Shown: piece by piece, positions 16,378 to 21,828 of the stretch
Numbering within the stretch: position 1 is the stretch's first letter
How the letters are laid out: each line of letters begins with the position of its first letter
Assembly (NCBI GenBank): GCA_002299465.1
Contig: DBNX01000003.1
Span: 1-22,100, forward strand
Reading direction: 5' to 3'
Length of the DNA: 22,100 nucleotides
From: Patescibacteria group bacterium UBA661
GTDB lineage: Bacteria > Patescibacteriota > Minisyncoccia > Phycocordibacterales > UBA918
Made by a program: the position numbers and the translations under genes
Notes under the pieces: model-generated
Told to the model about the DNA's origin: nothing
What the model saw: the letters and a program-made list of their open reading frames with translations, nothing else
The model's database searches: none

Positions 16378-16387
16378 GCAAAGTGTT

Positions 16388-16816
16388 ATGTTGGATGCCT
16401 TTGCTAATAAAGTCACATTTATTCAAAACTCACTTTGGTATGCGATTACACTTTCGATACTGGCTTGTGTGAGTATTGTGTTGTTGACCTTGGAGTGGAT
16501 TTTTCCGGAAGCGGCCTTTGCGCAAATCTGGCTGTCGGTGGATATTGTCATTGCTTATATTTTCCTGACGGATTTTTTTCTGGGGCTTTTTTTTGACAGA
16601 ACCTATTCTTCAAAACGAGCGTATTGGCGTGATAATTGGCTTAATTTAGTCTCCTCCATTCCGATTACTTCAGAGGTTACCAGTGTGCTTCGGATGCTTC
16701 GTCTGGTTCGGGCGATTCGGGTTATTCGTTTAATTCAAGCAGGAACAGAGCTGGTTTTTGCGGAAAGACGAAGGCGGATGATAAAAAATCGCCAAAATAA
16801 TTCGCCTTTACGGTAG
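16388..16816 (+). CDS. Stand-alone voltage-sensor domain protein (S1-S4 without pore)
   Basis: 142 residues. Four membrane segments can be placed: S1 about 14-37, S2 about 46-69 with acidic Asp52 and Asp62, S3 about 80-93 (WRDNWLNLVSSIP, with Asp82), and S4 about 100-117 (LRMLRLVRAIRVIRLIQ). S4 has Arg at 102, 105, 108, 111 and 114, exactly every third residue, as in voltage-gated channels. A basic tail RRRRMIKNR follows and the gene stops, so the S5-pore-S6 module is missing. The family resemblance is to the voltage-sensor part of ion-transport proteins; the pore-free form recalls Hv1 proton channels. ATG 16376 or TTG 16355 would give longer forms. It lies upstream of groES, which has its own promoter. 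Confidence 0.8.
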   Translation: MLDAFANKVTFIQNSLWYAITLSILACVSIVLLTLEWIFPEAAFAQIWLSVDIVIAYIFLTDFFLGLFFDRTYSSKRAYWRDNWLNLVSSIPITSEVTSVLRMLRLVRAIRVIRLIQAGTELVFAERRRRMIKNRQNNSPLR

Positions 16817-16821
16817 GTTTT

Positions 16822-16849
16822 TTGACACTGGCGGTGACTGCATTATAAT
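16822..16849 (+). promoter_or_regulatory. groES-groEL promoter (consensus sigma-70 type)
   Basis: TTGACA (16822-16827), 16-bp spacer, TATAAT (16844-16849): both boxes match the consensus exactly. Start expected near 16856, leaving about 109 nt of leader. No CIRCE (TTAGCACTC-N9-GAGTGCTAA) element is present. Two alternative hairpins can form at the 5' end: ACACC/GGTGT (16854-16867) or ACCACGC/GCGTGGT (16856-16862 with 16883-16889). Confidence 0.75.
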
Positions 16850-16964
16850 ACCGACACCACGCGGTGTTTATAGCGATTTTTGGCGTGGTTAAAAGCTCAC
16901 AGAATGAGTCACTTCGTTAGAAGTTTCGTCTAATTTTATTTAAGTTCATAATCAATCTATATCT

Positions 16965-17300
16965 ATGGCAGAACACACAACAAAAGCAGGCGGAAGTCCG
17001 ATTACACCCCTCGGTGATCGGGTGGTGGTACGACCGCTAACGGAAGAGGAGCAAGGTACGACTTCACCCTCCGGCATAATTATTCCTGATACAGCCAAGA
17101 AAGAAAAGCCAGAACAAGGCATCGTCCTAGCAGTTGGTCCCGGTAAGTGGGATGATGAGGGTGAAAAGCGTTTACCGCTGGATGTGAAAGTTGGCGATCG
17201 CGTGATTTTCTCTAAGTATGGTTACGATGAAGTAAAAATTAGCAATAAAGAATACTTTATCGTCAGCGAGAACAGTATTCTGGGTGTTTTTAGCAACTAA
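16965..17300 (+). CDS. groES: Co-chaperonin GroES
   Basis: 111 residues, a little longer than the usual 95-100 because of the N-terminal extension MAEHTTKAGGSPIT. ITPLGDRVVVRPL begins the beta-barrel; EEEQGTTSPSGIIIPDTAKK is the mobile loop that binds GroEL; VGDRVIFSKYGYDEVKI is the end of the barrel. GroES is the heptameric lid of the GroEL folding chamber. groEL starts 27 bp later, so they form an operon under the promoter at 16822. The start has no ribosome binding sequence and T at -1. Confidence 0.97.
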   Translation: MAEHTTKAGGSPITPLGDRVVVRPLTEEEQGTTSPSGIIIPDTAKKEKPEQGIVLAVGPGKWDDEGEKRLPLDVKVGDRVIFSKYGYDEVKISNKEYFIVSENSILGVFSN

Positions 17301-17327
17301 ACATAGTATTTTTCAACTGAAAACTTT

Positions 17328-18980
17328 ATGGCAAAGCAAGTAATTTACGGTGAGGAAGTTAAGAAGAAGTTACAGAAAGGAGTTGATACTGTGGCTAATG
17401 CGGTAAAGGTAACCCTTGGACCACGGGGTAGAAATGTTATTCTCGATAAAGGGTTTGGTGGACCAACCATCACCAATGACGGTGTCTCGATTGCCCGTGA
17501 GATAACTCTAAAAGACAAGTTCGAGAATATGGGTGCTGAAATTATCAAAGAGGTGGCTACCAAGACTAATGAATTAGCTGGCGATGGTACAACTACCGCT
17601 ACGGTATTAACTCAAGCGCTGGTGAGTGAAGGTTTGCGACAGACGACAATGGGTCTAAACGCGATGGCGGTACGAGCTGGTATGGAAAAAGCGGCGGTTG
17701 ATGTGGTGGAAACACTACGTCAGATGTCCACTAAAATCAGCTCTATCGATGAGATTAAGCAAGTTGCTACGATCTCGGCTGAAAACAAAGAAATCGGCGA
17801 AAAAATTGCCGAAACTATTGATAAAGTCGGTAAGGACGGAGTTGTGACAGTGGAGGAGTCGCAATCGTTTGGTATTGAGACTGAGCTGACGGAGGGTCTG
17901 GAATTTGATAAGGGGTACGTCTCACCGTATATGGTTACCAATCCAGAACGAATGGAGGCCGAATACAAAAACGCCCAGATTCTGATTACGGACAAGAAAA
18001 TCAGTTCGGTGCAAGAGATTTTGCCATTACTGGAAAAAATCGCCCAAACCGGCAAAAAAGAGTTAGTGATTATTGCTGATGATGTGGAAGGAGAAGCGTT
18101 GGCGACTTTTGTTGTTAACAAGCTTAAGGGTGGTTTCTCAGTCTTGGCGGTAAAGGCGCCGGGTTATGGTGATCGCAAGAAAGAACTGTTGGCGGATATT
18201 GCCGTTACAACGGGCGGGCAAGTAATCACAGAAGATTTGGGACTTGATCTTAAAAATACTGAATTAGCACAGCTCGGTAAGGCGGATCGGGTGGTGGCTA
18301 CCAAGGACAATACAATAATTGTCGGTGGCGCAGGCGAGAAAGTTGCCATAAAAGATAGAGTGAATGCATTAAAGTCACAATTAGATTCAACTACCTCCAA
18401 GTTTGACAAGGAAAAGCTTGAAGAGCGCATTGCTAAGCTTTCTGGTGGAGTGGCAGTGATTCGAGTCGGTGCCGCGACTGAGACCGAAATGAAGTATCTA
18501 AAACTGAAAATTGAAGACGCTGTAAACGCCACTAAAGCGGCGATTGAAGAAGGAATTGTCCCAGGTGGCGGTACTTCTTTGGCACGAGCGGCGGCGGTGG
18601 TGGAAAAATCTTTTTTGGCTAAGAAAGATTTAGACAAGGAGGAAGCTATCGGCTACAACATTGTGTTGCGAGCTTTGGAGATGCCGCTTAAGCAGATTGC
18701 CTACAACACCGGTAAGATAGATGGAGCGGTGGTGGTTGAGAAAGTTAAAGAAGCTGGTGGTAACGCTGGCTTTGATGCTGCCAAAGGCGTGATGGTGGAA
18801 GATATGATTAAGGCAGGAATCATTGACCCGGTTAAAGTCGCCCGAGCGGGTGTACAACACGCTGTCTCAGCGGCGAGTATTTTGCTTACCAGCGAATGTG
18901 CGGTAGCCGATGAGCCGGAACCAGAAAAATCCGCTCCCGATATGTCTGGTATGGGCGGGGGAATGGGCGGTATGTACTAG
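17328..18980 (+). CDS. groEL: Chaperonin GroEL
   Basis: 550 residues, normal family length. KVTLGPRGRNVILDKGFGGP and the GDGTTTATVL ATP-binding motif (about residues 86-95) are in the N-terminal equatorial domain; the apical domain covers about 190-375; AAIEEGIVPGGG (about 400-411) is the conserved equatorial segment. It ends with a Gly-Met-rich tail (MGGGMGGMY), which lies inside the folding chamber. It is an ATP-driven protein folding ring working with GroES. The stop is followed after 14 bp by a 50-bp palindromic terminator. Confidence 0.98.
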   Translation: MAKQVIYGEEVKKKLQKGVDTVANAVKVTLGPRGRNVILDKGFGGPTITNDGVSIAREITLKDKFENMGAEIIKEVATKTNELAGDGTTTATVLTQALVSEGLRQTTMGLNAMAVRAGMEKAAVDVVETLRQMSTKISSIDEIKQVATISAENKEIGEKIAETIDKVGKDGVVTVEESQSFGIETELTEGLEFDKGYVSPYMVTNPERMEAEYKNAQILITDKKISSVQEILPLLEKIAQTGKKELVIIADDVEGEALATFVVNKLKGGFSVLAVKAPGYGDRKKELLADIAVTTGGQVITEDLGLDLKNTELAQLGKADRVVATKDNTIIVGGAGEKVAIKDRVNALKSQLDSTTSKFDKEKLEERIAKLSGGVAVIRVGAATETEMKYLKLKIEDAVNATKAAIEEGIVPGGGTSLARAAAVVEKSFLAKKDLDKEEAIGYNIVLRALEMPLKQIAYNTGKIDGAVVVEKVKEAGGNAGFDAAKGVMVEDMIKAGIIDPVKVARAGVQHAVSAASILLTSECAVADEPEPEKSAPDMSGMGGGMGGMY

Positions 18981-18994
18981 GAATAGCTCAGTAG

Positions 18995-19044
18995 TACTTT
19001 TCAGCAAAACACACACCCGCGGGTGTGTGTTTTGCTGAAAAGTA
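18995..19044. terminator. 25-bp perfect palindrome, probable bidirectional terminator after groEL
   Basis: All 25 base pairs match (centre between 19019 and 19020). The core CACACACCCGCGGGTGTGTG is preceded by AAAA and followed by TTTT, the shape of an intrinsic terminator, and the outer stem adds about another 11 bp. It lies 14 bp after the groEL stop and its right arm overlaps the -35 region of the lemA promoter. Confidence 0.75.
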
Positions 19045-19062
19045 AAAATACTATGTTATAAT
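19035..19062 (+). promoter_or_regulatory. lemA promoter
   Basis: CTGAAA (19035-19040), 16-bp spacer, TATAAT (19057-19062), with TG at 19054-19055 giving an extended -10. Start expected near 19069, about 34 nt before the ATG. The -35 is within the right arm of the groEL terminator palindrome. Confidence 0.65.
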
Positions 19063-19066
19063 TACG

Positions 19067-19083
19067 TTCGTATTTAATACGAA
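19067..19083. promoter_or_regulatory. Operator-like palindrome at the lemA transcription start
   Basis: TTCGTATT-T-AATACGAA is an exact 17-bp inverted repeat beginning 5 bp after the -10 box, covering the expected start. This position and symmetry fit a repressor site; no regulator gene is visible in the window. It could also be the first hairpin of the mRNA leader. Confidence 0.45.
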
Positions 19084-19102
19084 AAATGAAATTAATTAAA
19101 AT

Positions 19103-19684
19103 ATGATTACCTTGATTATAGTTGCGGTGGTTGTCGTTGTAGTGTTGTACGGTATTATTTCTTACAACAGTTTTGTAAAACTTACTTTACGAACAAAAGA
19201 AGCCTGGGCTGATATAGACACTCAGTTGGTTCGTCGTTACGATTTGATTCCGAATTTAATTGAAACCGTAAAAGGCTACGCCGCCCACGAGCGATCAGTC
19301 TTTGAAGAAGTTACTAACGCTCGTGCTAAAGCCACGCAAGTCCACATTGATCCAACCAACATCACACCCGAGCAAATTATGGCGATGTCAGGAGCAGAGT
19401 CAGCCTTGACAGAATCACTCGGTAAATTGCTGGCGGTGGCTGAAGCTTACCCCGACCTTAAGGCCAACCAAAACTTCCTTAGCTTACAAAGCGAGTTGAC
19501 GGATACTGAAAATAAGATTCAAGCCGCGCGACGTTTTTACAACGCCAACGCTCGTGATTTGAAGATAGCGATTCAGTCTTTCCCTTCAGGTTTAATCGGC
19601 AAGGCCTTTAACTTCAAAGAGGAAGCCTTCTTTGAGCTAGAAGAAGGATCAGCTGCTCGCGAGGTGGTGAAAGTTAGTTTCTAA
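19103..19684 (+). CDS. lemA: LemA family protein
   Basis: 193 residues. A single N-terminal membrane helix (about 2-20, ITLIIVAVVVVVVLYGIIS) is followed by an all-helical outer domain. Diagnostic segments are AWADIDTQLVRRYDLIPNLIETVKGYA, AHERSVFEEVTNARAKA, FLSLQSELTDTENKIQAARRFYN and an ending of the type FFELEEGSAAREVVKVSF. LemA proteins occur next to HtpX in many bacteria; the molecular role is unknown, but envelope stress or signalling links are proposed. Here a pyrophosphohydrolase gene separates lemA and htpX. Confidence 0.95.
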   Translation: MITLIIVAVVVVVVLYGIISYNSFVKLTLRTKEAWADIDTQLVRRYDLIPNLIETVKGYAAHERSVFEEVTNARAKATQVHIDPTNITPEQIMAMSGAESALTESLGKLLAVAEAYPDLKANQNFLSLQSELTDTENKIQAARRFYNANARDLKIAIQSFPSGLIGKAFNFKEEAFFELEEGSAAREVVKVSF

Positions 19685-19697
19685 ACCAGTCTAGTTT

Positions 19698-20081
19698 ATG
19701 TCTGAGACTACACGCATTTATTACAACAAGCTGGTACGCGACAACATCCCAGATATTATTCGGGGTAAGCGTCAAGAGTGCGAGGTGCGTCGGATTACTG
19801 ATATGCAGGAGTTTCAGCAGGAGTTATTCAAGAAAATAAAGGAAGAAGGATCGTCACTGGCGATGGCTAGTAGCAAGGAAGAGTTTCTTGAAGAATATGC
19901 TGACTTGATGTCGGTTTTGGAGGAGATTATCTATCAGCTTGATATTTCTACGGACGATTTGCGTAAGGTTCGGGCAGAGAATCTGTTGCGCAAGGGGCGG
20001 TACAAGAAACAGAATTTCTTAGTCTGGTCAGAAGATGTTGGCTATAAGTCAAATGAGACCCCACAGGGTATCCCAATTTAA
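19698..20081 (+). CDS. MazG-like / phosphoribosyl-ATP pyrophosphohydrolase-like protein
   Basis: 127 residues. YNKLVRDNIPDII is the signature start of a group of all-alpha NTP pyrophosphohydrolases related to HisE and MazG. The metal-binding acidic set is seen in EFLEEYADLMSVLEEI (about 69-84), with E...EE...D spacing as in EExxE/ExxD MazG motifs. The enzyme is expected to cleave a nucleoside triphosphate to monophosphate and pyrophosphate, perhaps for house-cleaning; a histidine-pathway role is unlikely as no his genes are nearby. It starts 13 bp after lemA and probably shares its transcript. Substrate unknown. Confidence 0.8.
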   Translation: MSETTRIYYNKLVRDNIPDIIRGKRQECEVRRITDMQEFQQELFKKIKEEGSSLAMASSKEEFLEEYADLMSVLEEIIYQLDISTDDLRKVRAENLLRKGRYKKQNFLVWSEDVGYKSNETPQGIPI

Positions 20082-20156
20082 ATCGTTATCGTCGGCAATC
20101 CACGCTGGTAATTTACAAGGTGATTCACATTTCGTTAGTTACTACTAAAAGATTTT

Positions 20157-21056
20157 ATGGCAACTCTATACACACACCAAGATAGCAATGTTAGAAAAAC
20201 CTGGCTTTTGATGGGTGGATTTTTTGTGGCGGTGATTGCTATTGGTTATGCGGCTAGTTGGTATGTAGGCAGTCCAATTATACTCTATGCAGCTGTCTTA
20301 TTGGCGCTCGGTATGAACTTTTTTAGCTATTGGTTTTCTGATAAGCTCGTTCTGCGAATGACAGGAGCCAGACCAGCTACTAAAGAAGAAGCGCCGGAGT
20401 TGTACCGAATTGTCGAAAATCTTTCCATCGCTTCTGGTCTACCAATGCCAAAAGTCTACATCGTTGAGGATCCGTCACCAAACGCTTTTGCCACTGGACG
20501 GAACCCAGAAAACGCCGTGGTAGCTGCCACTACTGGTCTACTTAAAATTCTTGATAAAAACGAGCTAGAAGGAGTAATGGCACACGAAATGGCTCATGTC
20601 GGCAATCGTGATATGTTGGTGATGACAACGGCGGTCGCTTTGGCAGGCGCAGTTGCTATCTTGGCGGATTTTTTGACCAGGACGTTTTTGTTTGGCGGCG
20701 GTCGAGATAAGCATCCGATATTTTTAGTAATTGGAATTGCTGGAATTATTTTGGCACCAATTGCTGCCCAAATGATAAGAATGGCAATTTCGCGCAAAAG
20801 AGAATATCTAGCTGACGCTTCCGCGGCACTTTTGACTCGTTATCCAGAAGGATTAGCTTCCGCTTTAGAAAAAATTTCAAATACCCACCAACCCTTACGA
20901 CGGGTTTCTCACGCCACCTCTCATTTGTTCATCGCTGATCCGTTTGCTGACACTCAATCTAACGCGATCGGAAAAAGAATTAACAGTTGGTTTGCCACTC
21001 ATCCGCCGGTAGAAGAACGGATTCGTCGCTTACGCGAGACAAATAATATTACCTAA
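20157..21056 (+). CDS. htpX: Zinc metalloprotease HtpX (M48 family)
   Basis: 299 residues. Two N-terminal membrane helices (about 15-35 and 40-58), then a cytosolic M48 domain. AHEMAHVGNRD (about 142-152) contains HExxH (His143, Glu144, His147), and Glu217 in REYLADASA is the third zinc ligand. Two more membrane segments lie between (about 155-175 and 188-206). It ends WFATHPPVEERIRRL, typical for HtpX. It degrades misfolded membrane proteins, together with FtsH in other bacteria. It lies 75 bp after the pyrophosphohydrolase gene, likely the last gene of a lemA-led unit. Confidence 0.95.
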   Translation: MATLYTHQDSNVRKTWLLMGGFFVAVIAIGYAASWYVGSPIILYAAVLLALGMNFFSYWFSDKLVLRMTGARPATKEEAPELYRIVENLSIASGLPMPKVYIVEDPSPNAFATGRNPENAVVAATTGLLKILDKNELEGVMAHEMAHVGNRDMLVMTTAVALAGAVAILADFLTRTFLFGGGRDKHPIFLVIGIAGIILAPIAAQMIRMAISRKREYLADASAALLTRYPEGLASALEKISNTHQPLRRVSHATSHLFIADPFADTQSNAIGKRINSWFATHPPVEERIRRLRETNNIT

Positions 21057-21145
21057 TTTTTGTTGGTTGACAGCAGAACGCCTGCTCAACTGGAGCAGTT
21101 GTGTTATAGAGGTGTGTGGTTACTCGGAATCGAAAGTGTAGAATG

Positions 21146-21174
21146 TAGGCATTTTTAGCCCTTAGTGGTATAAA
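21146..21174 (+). promoter_or_regulatory. Promoter for tRNA-Ser
   Basis: TAGGCA (21146-21151), 17-bp spacer, TATAAA (21169-21174); start expected near 21181, about 33 nt before the mature tRNA. Confidence 0.45.
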
Positions 21175-21213
21175 TATCTGGAGCTAATTTGGCTTAAATA
21201 AAAATAAAAAATT

Positions 21214-21300
21214 GGAGAGATGGCAGAGTGGTCGATCGCGCATCCTTGGAAAGGATGTATACGCGCAAGCGTATCGAGGGTTCAAATCCCTCTCTCTCCG
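21214..21300 (+). tRNA. tRNA-Ser (anticodon GGA)
   Basis: All arms can be drawn: acceptor GGAGAGA (21214-21220) with TCTCTCC (21293-21299) and discriminator G at 21300; anticodon stem CATCC/GGATG around loop TTGGAAA with anticodon GGA at 21248-21250; long class-II variable arm ATACGC-GCAA-GCGTAT (21259-21274); T arm GAGGG-TTCAAAT-CCCTC. The long variable arm and G discriminator fit serine. It reads UCC and UCU codons. The 3' CCA is not encoded and must be added by a tRNA nucleotidyltransferase. Confidence 0.97.
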
Positions 21301-21307
21301 CGAGTAC

Positions 21308-21340
21308 AAACCAGCATCCGAGTAGGGTGCTAGTTTATTT
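21308..21340 (+). terminator. Terminator after tRNA-Ser
   Basis: AAACCAGCATCC (21308-21319) pairs with GGGTGCTAGTTT (21325-21336), 12 positions with one mismatch and one G-U pair, loop GAGTA, followed by ATTT. Intrinsic terminator shape with an A-tract before and a T-rich end. Confidence 0.65.
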
Positions 21341-21398
21341 GCGGAGATGCATTAGCCTTTGCGCGAACCCACTTCGCAGATTTTGAAGAAGTTTGCGT

Positions 21399-21485
21399 TC
21401 CAAAACAGAAAAATTTTCTCTACATTTTTTAAATTTTGCGCGCCCCCATTTTTTGAAAAAGGAAAAGAAAATTTTTCGTTTTGGA
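21399..21485. repeat. Imperfect inverted repeat, 20-bp arms with 46-nt centre
   Basis: The arm TCCAAAACAGAAAAATTTTCT (21399-21419, one extra A) is the reverse complement of 21466-21485. The centre contains a GC-rich patch (GCGCGCCCCC) and two ATTTTTT runs. It could form a long hairpin RNA or be the remnant of a small mobile palindromic element. Confidence 0.5.
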
Positions 21486-21563
21486 GTTCTGAGAATTCGG
21501 AACGGCGGAAAGCGGAGTATTTATTTTTAGATTTTCTCTCTTTATACTTTTGGTAGCCATCGT

Positions 21564-21581
21564 CCCCACCCCACCCCACCC
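21564..21581 (-). other. G-quadruplex motif
   Basis: The minus strand reads GGGTGGGGTGGGGTGGGG: four G tracts of 3-4 with single-T loops, the most stable class of canonical quadruplex. It lies between the inverted repeat element and the promoter of the small hypothetical gene at 21667. Confidence 0.7.
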
Positions 21582-21613
21582 AACGCTGGCGACTGCAAGG
21601 AATTCCCATATTC

Positions 21614-21642
21614 TTGCTTGAAAGGCTCGAACCTATTATACT
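21614..21642 (+). promoter_or_regulatory. Promoter for the small charged genes
   Basis: TTGCTT (21614-21619), 17-bp spacer, TATACT (21637-21642). The -35 matches the consensus at three of six positions, the -10 at five of six. Start expected near 21649, about 18 nt before ATG 21667. Confidence 0.4.
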
Positions 21643-21666
21643 TATGAAGTAAATTAGTGTAGAATT

Positions 21667-21828
21667 ATGCCCGAAGAAACAGAAAAATATAAGCAAGCAT
21701 GGAAAAAATTTCAAGAAAAAATGGTCTCTTTGAGAAAAAGAAGGTCTGAAGTCTTGAAAAATATTTCCAAAAAATTTGACCAACAGCAAATCGATAAAAT
21801 TAGAAAAAGATTAGATAATTATGTATGA
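21667..21828 (+). CDS. 53-residue basic helical protein, unknown function
   Basis: ATG 21667 to TGA 21826-21828. The sequence is dominated by Lys, Arg, Glu and Gln (KKFQEKMVSLRKRRSEVLK, then QQQIDKIRKRLDNYV) and should form one or two amphipathic helices, perhaps a coiled coil. Its last 8 bp overlap the start of the next gene at 21821, which supports a two-gene unit. T is at -1. No family recognised; a nucleic-acid or partner-binding role is only a guess. Confidence 0.55.
   Translation: MPEETEKYKQAWKKFQEKMVSLRKRRSEVLKNISKKFDQQQIDKIRKRLDNYV

Larger units (their letters stand above)
21341..21666. other. 326-bp AT-rich non-coding stretch after tRNA-Ser
   Basis: This stretch is A/T-rich, with long A and T runs, GCGC patches and a C-rich run. 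Frames of 65 codons (plus, 21359-21556) and 145 codons (minus, 21352-21789) are open, but both are low-complexity, rich in Phe, Lys, Ser and Asn, and mirror each other, so I do not call them genes. It contains a long imperfect inverted repeat (21399-21485), a G-quadruplex motif (21564-21581) and a promoter candidate (21614-21642). Confidence 0.55.

Noticed and set aside
16850..16964. CIRCE heat-shock operator before groES
   Set aside because: No TTAGCACTC-like inverted repeat is present on either strand.
21082..21099. CTGCTC/GAGCAG inverted repeat after htpX as a terminator
   Set aside because: Only 6 bp, no following T-run, and an alternative CAACT/AGTTG pairing overlaps it.
21352..21789. 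145-codon minus-strand frame
   Set aside because: Low-complexity (Phe, Lys, Ser), crosses the G-quadruplex run and opposes the small gene at 21667 that has a promoter candidate and an overlapping partner.
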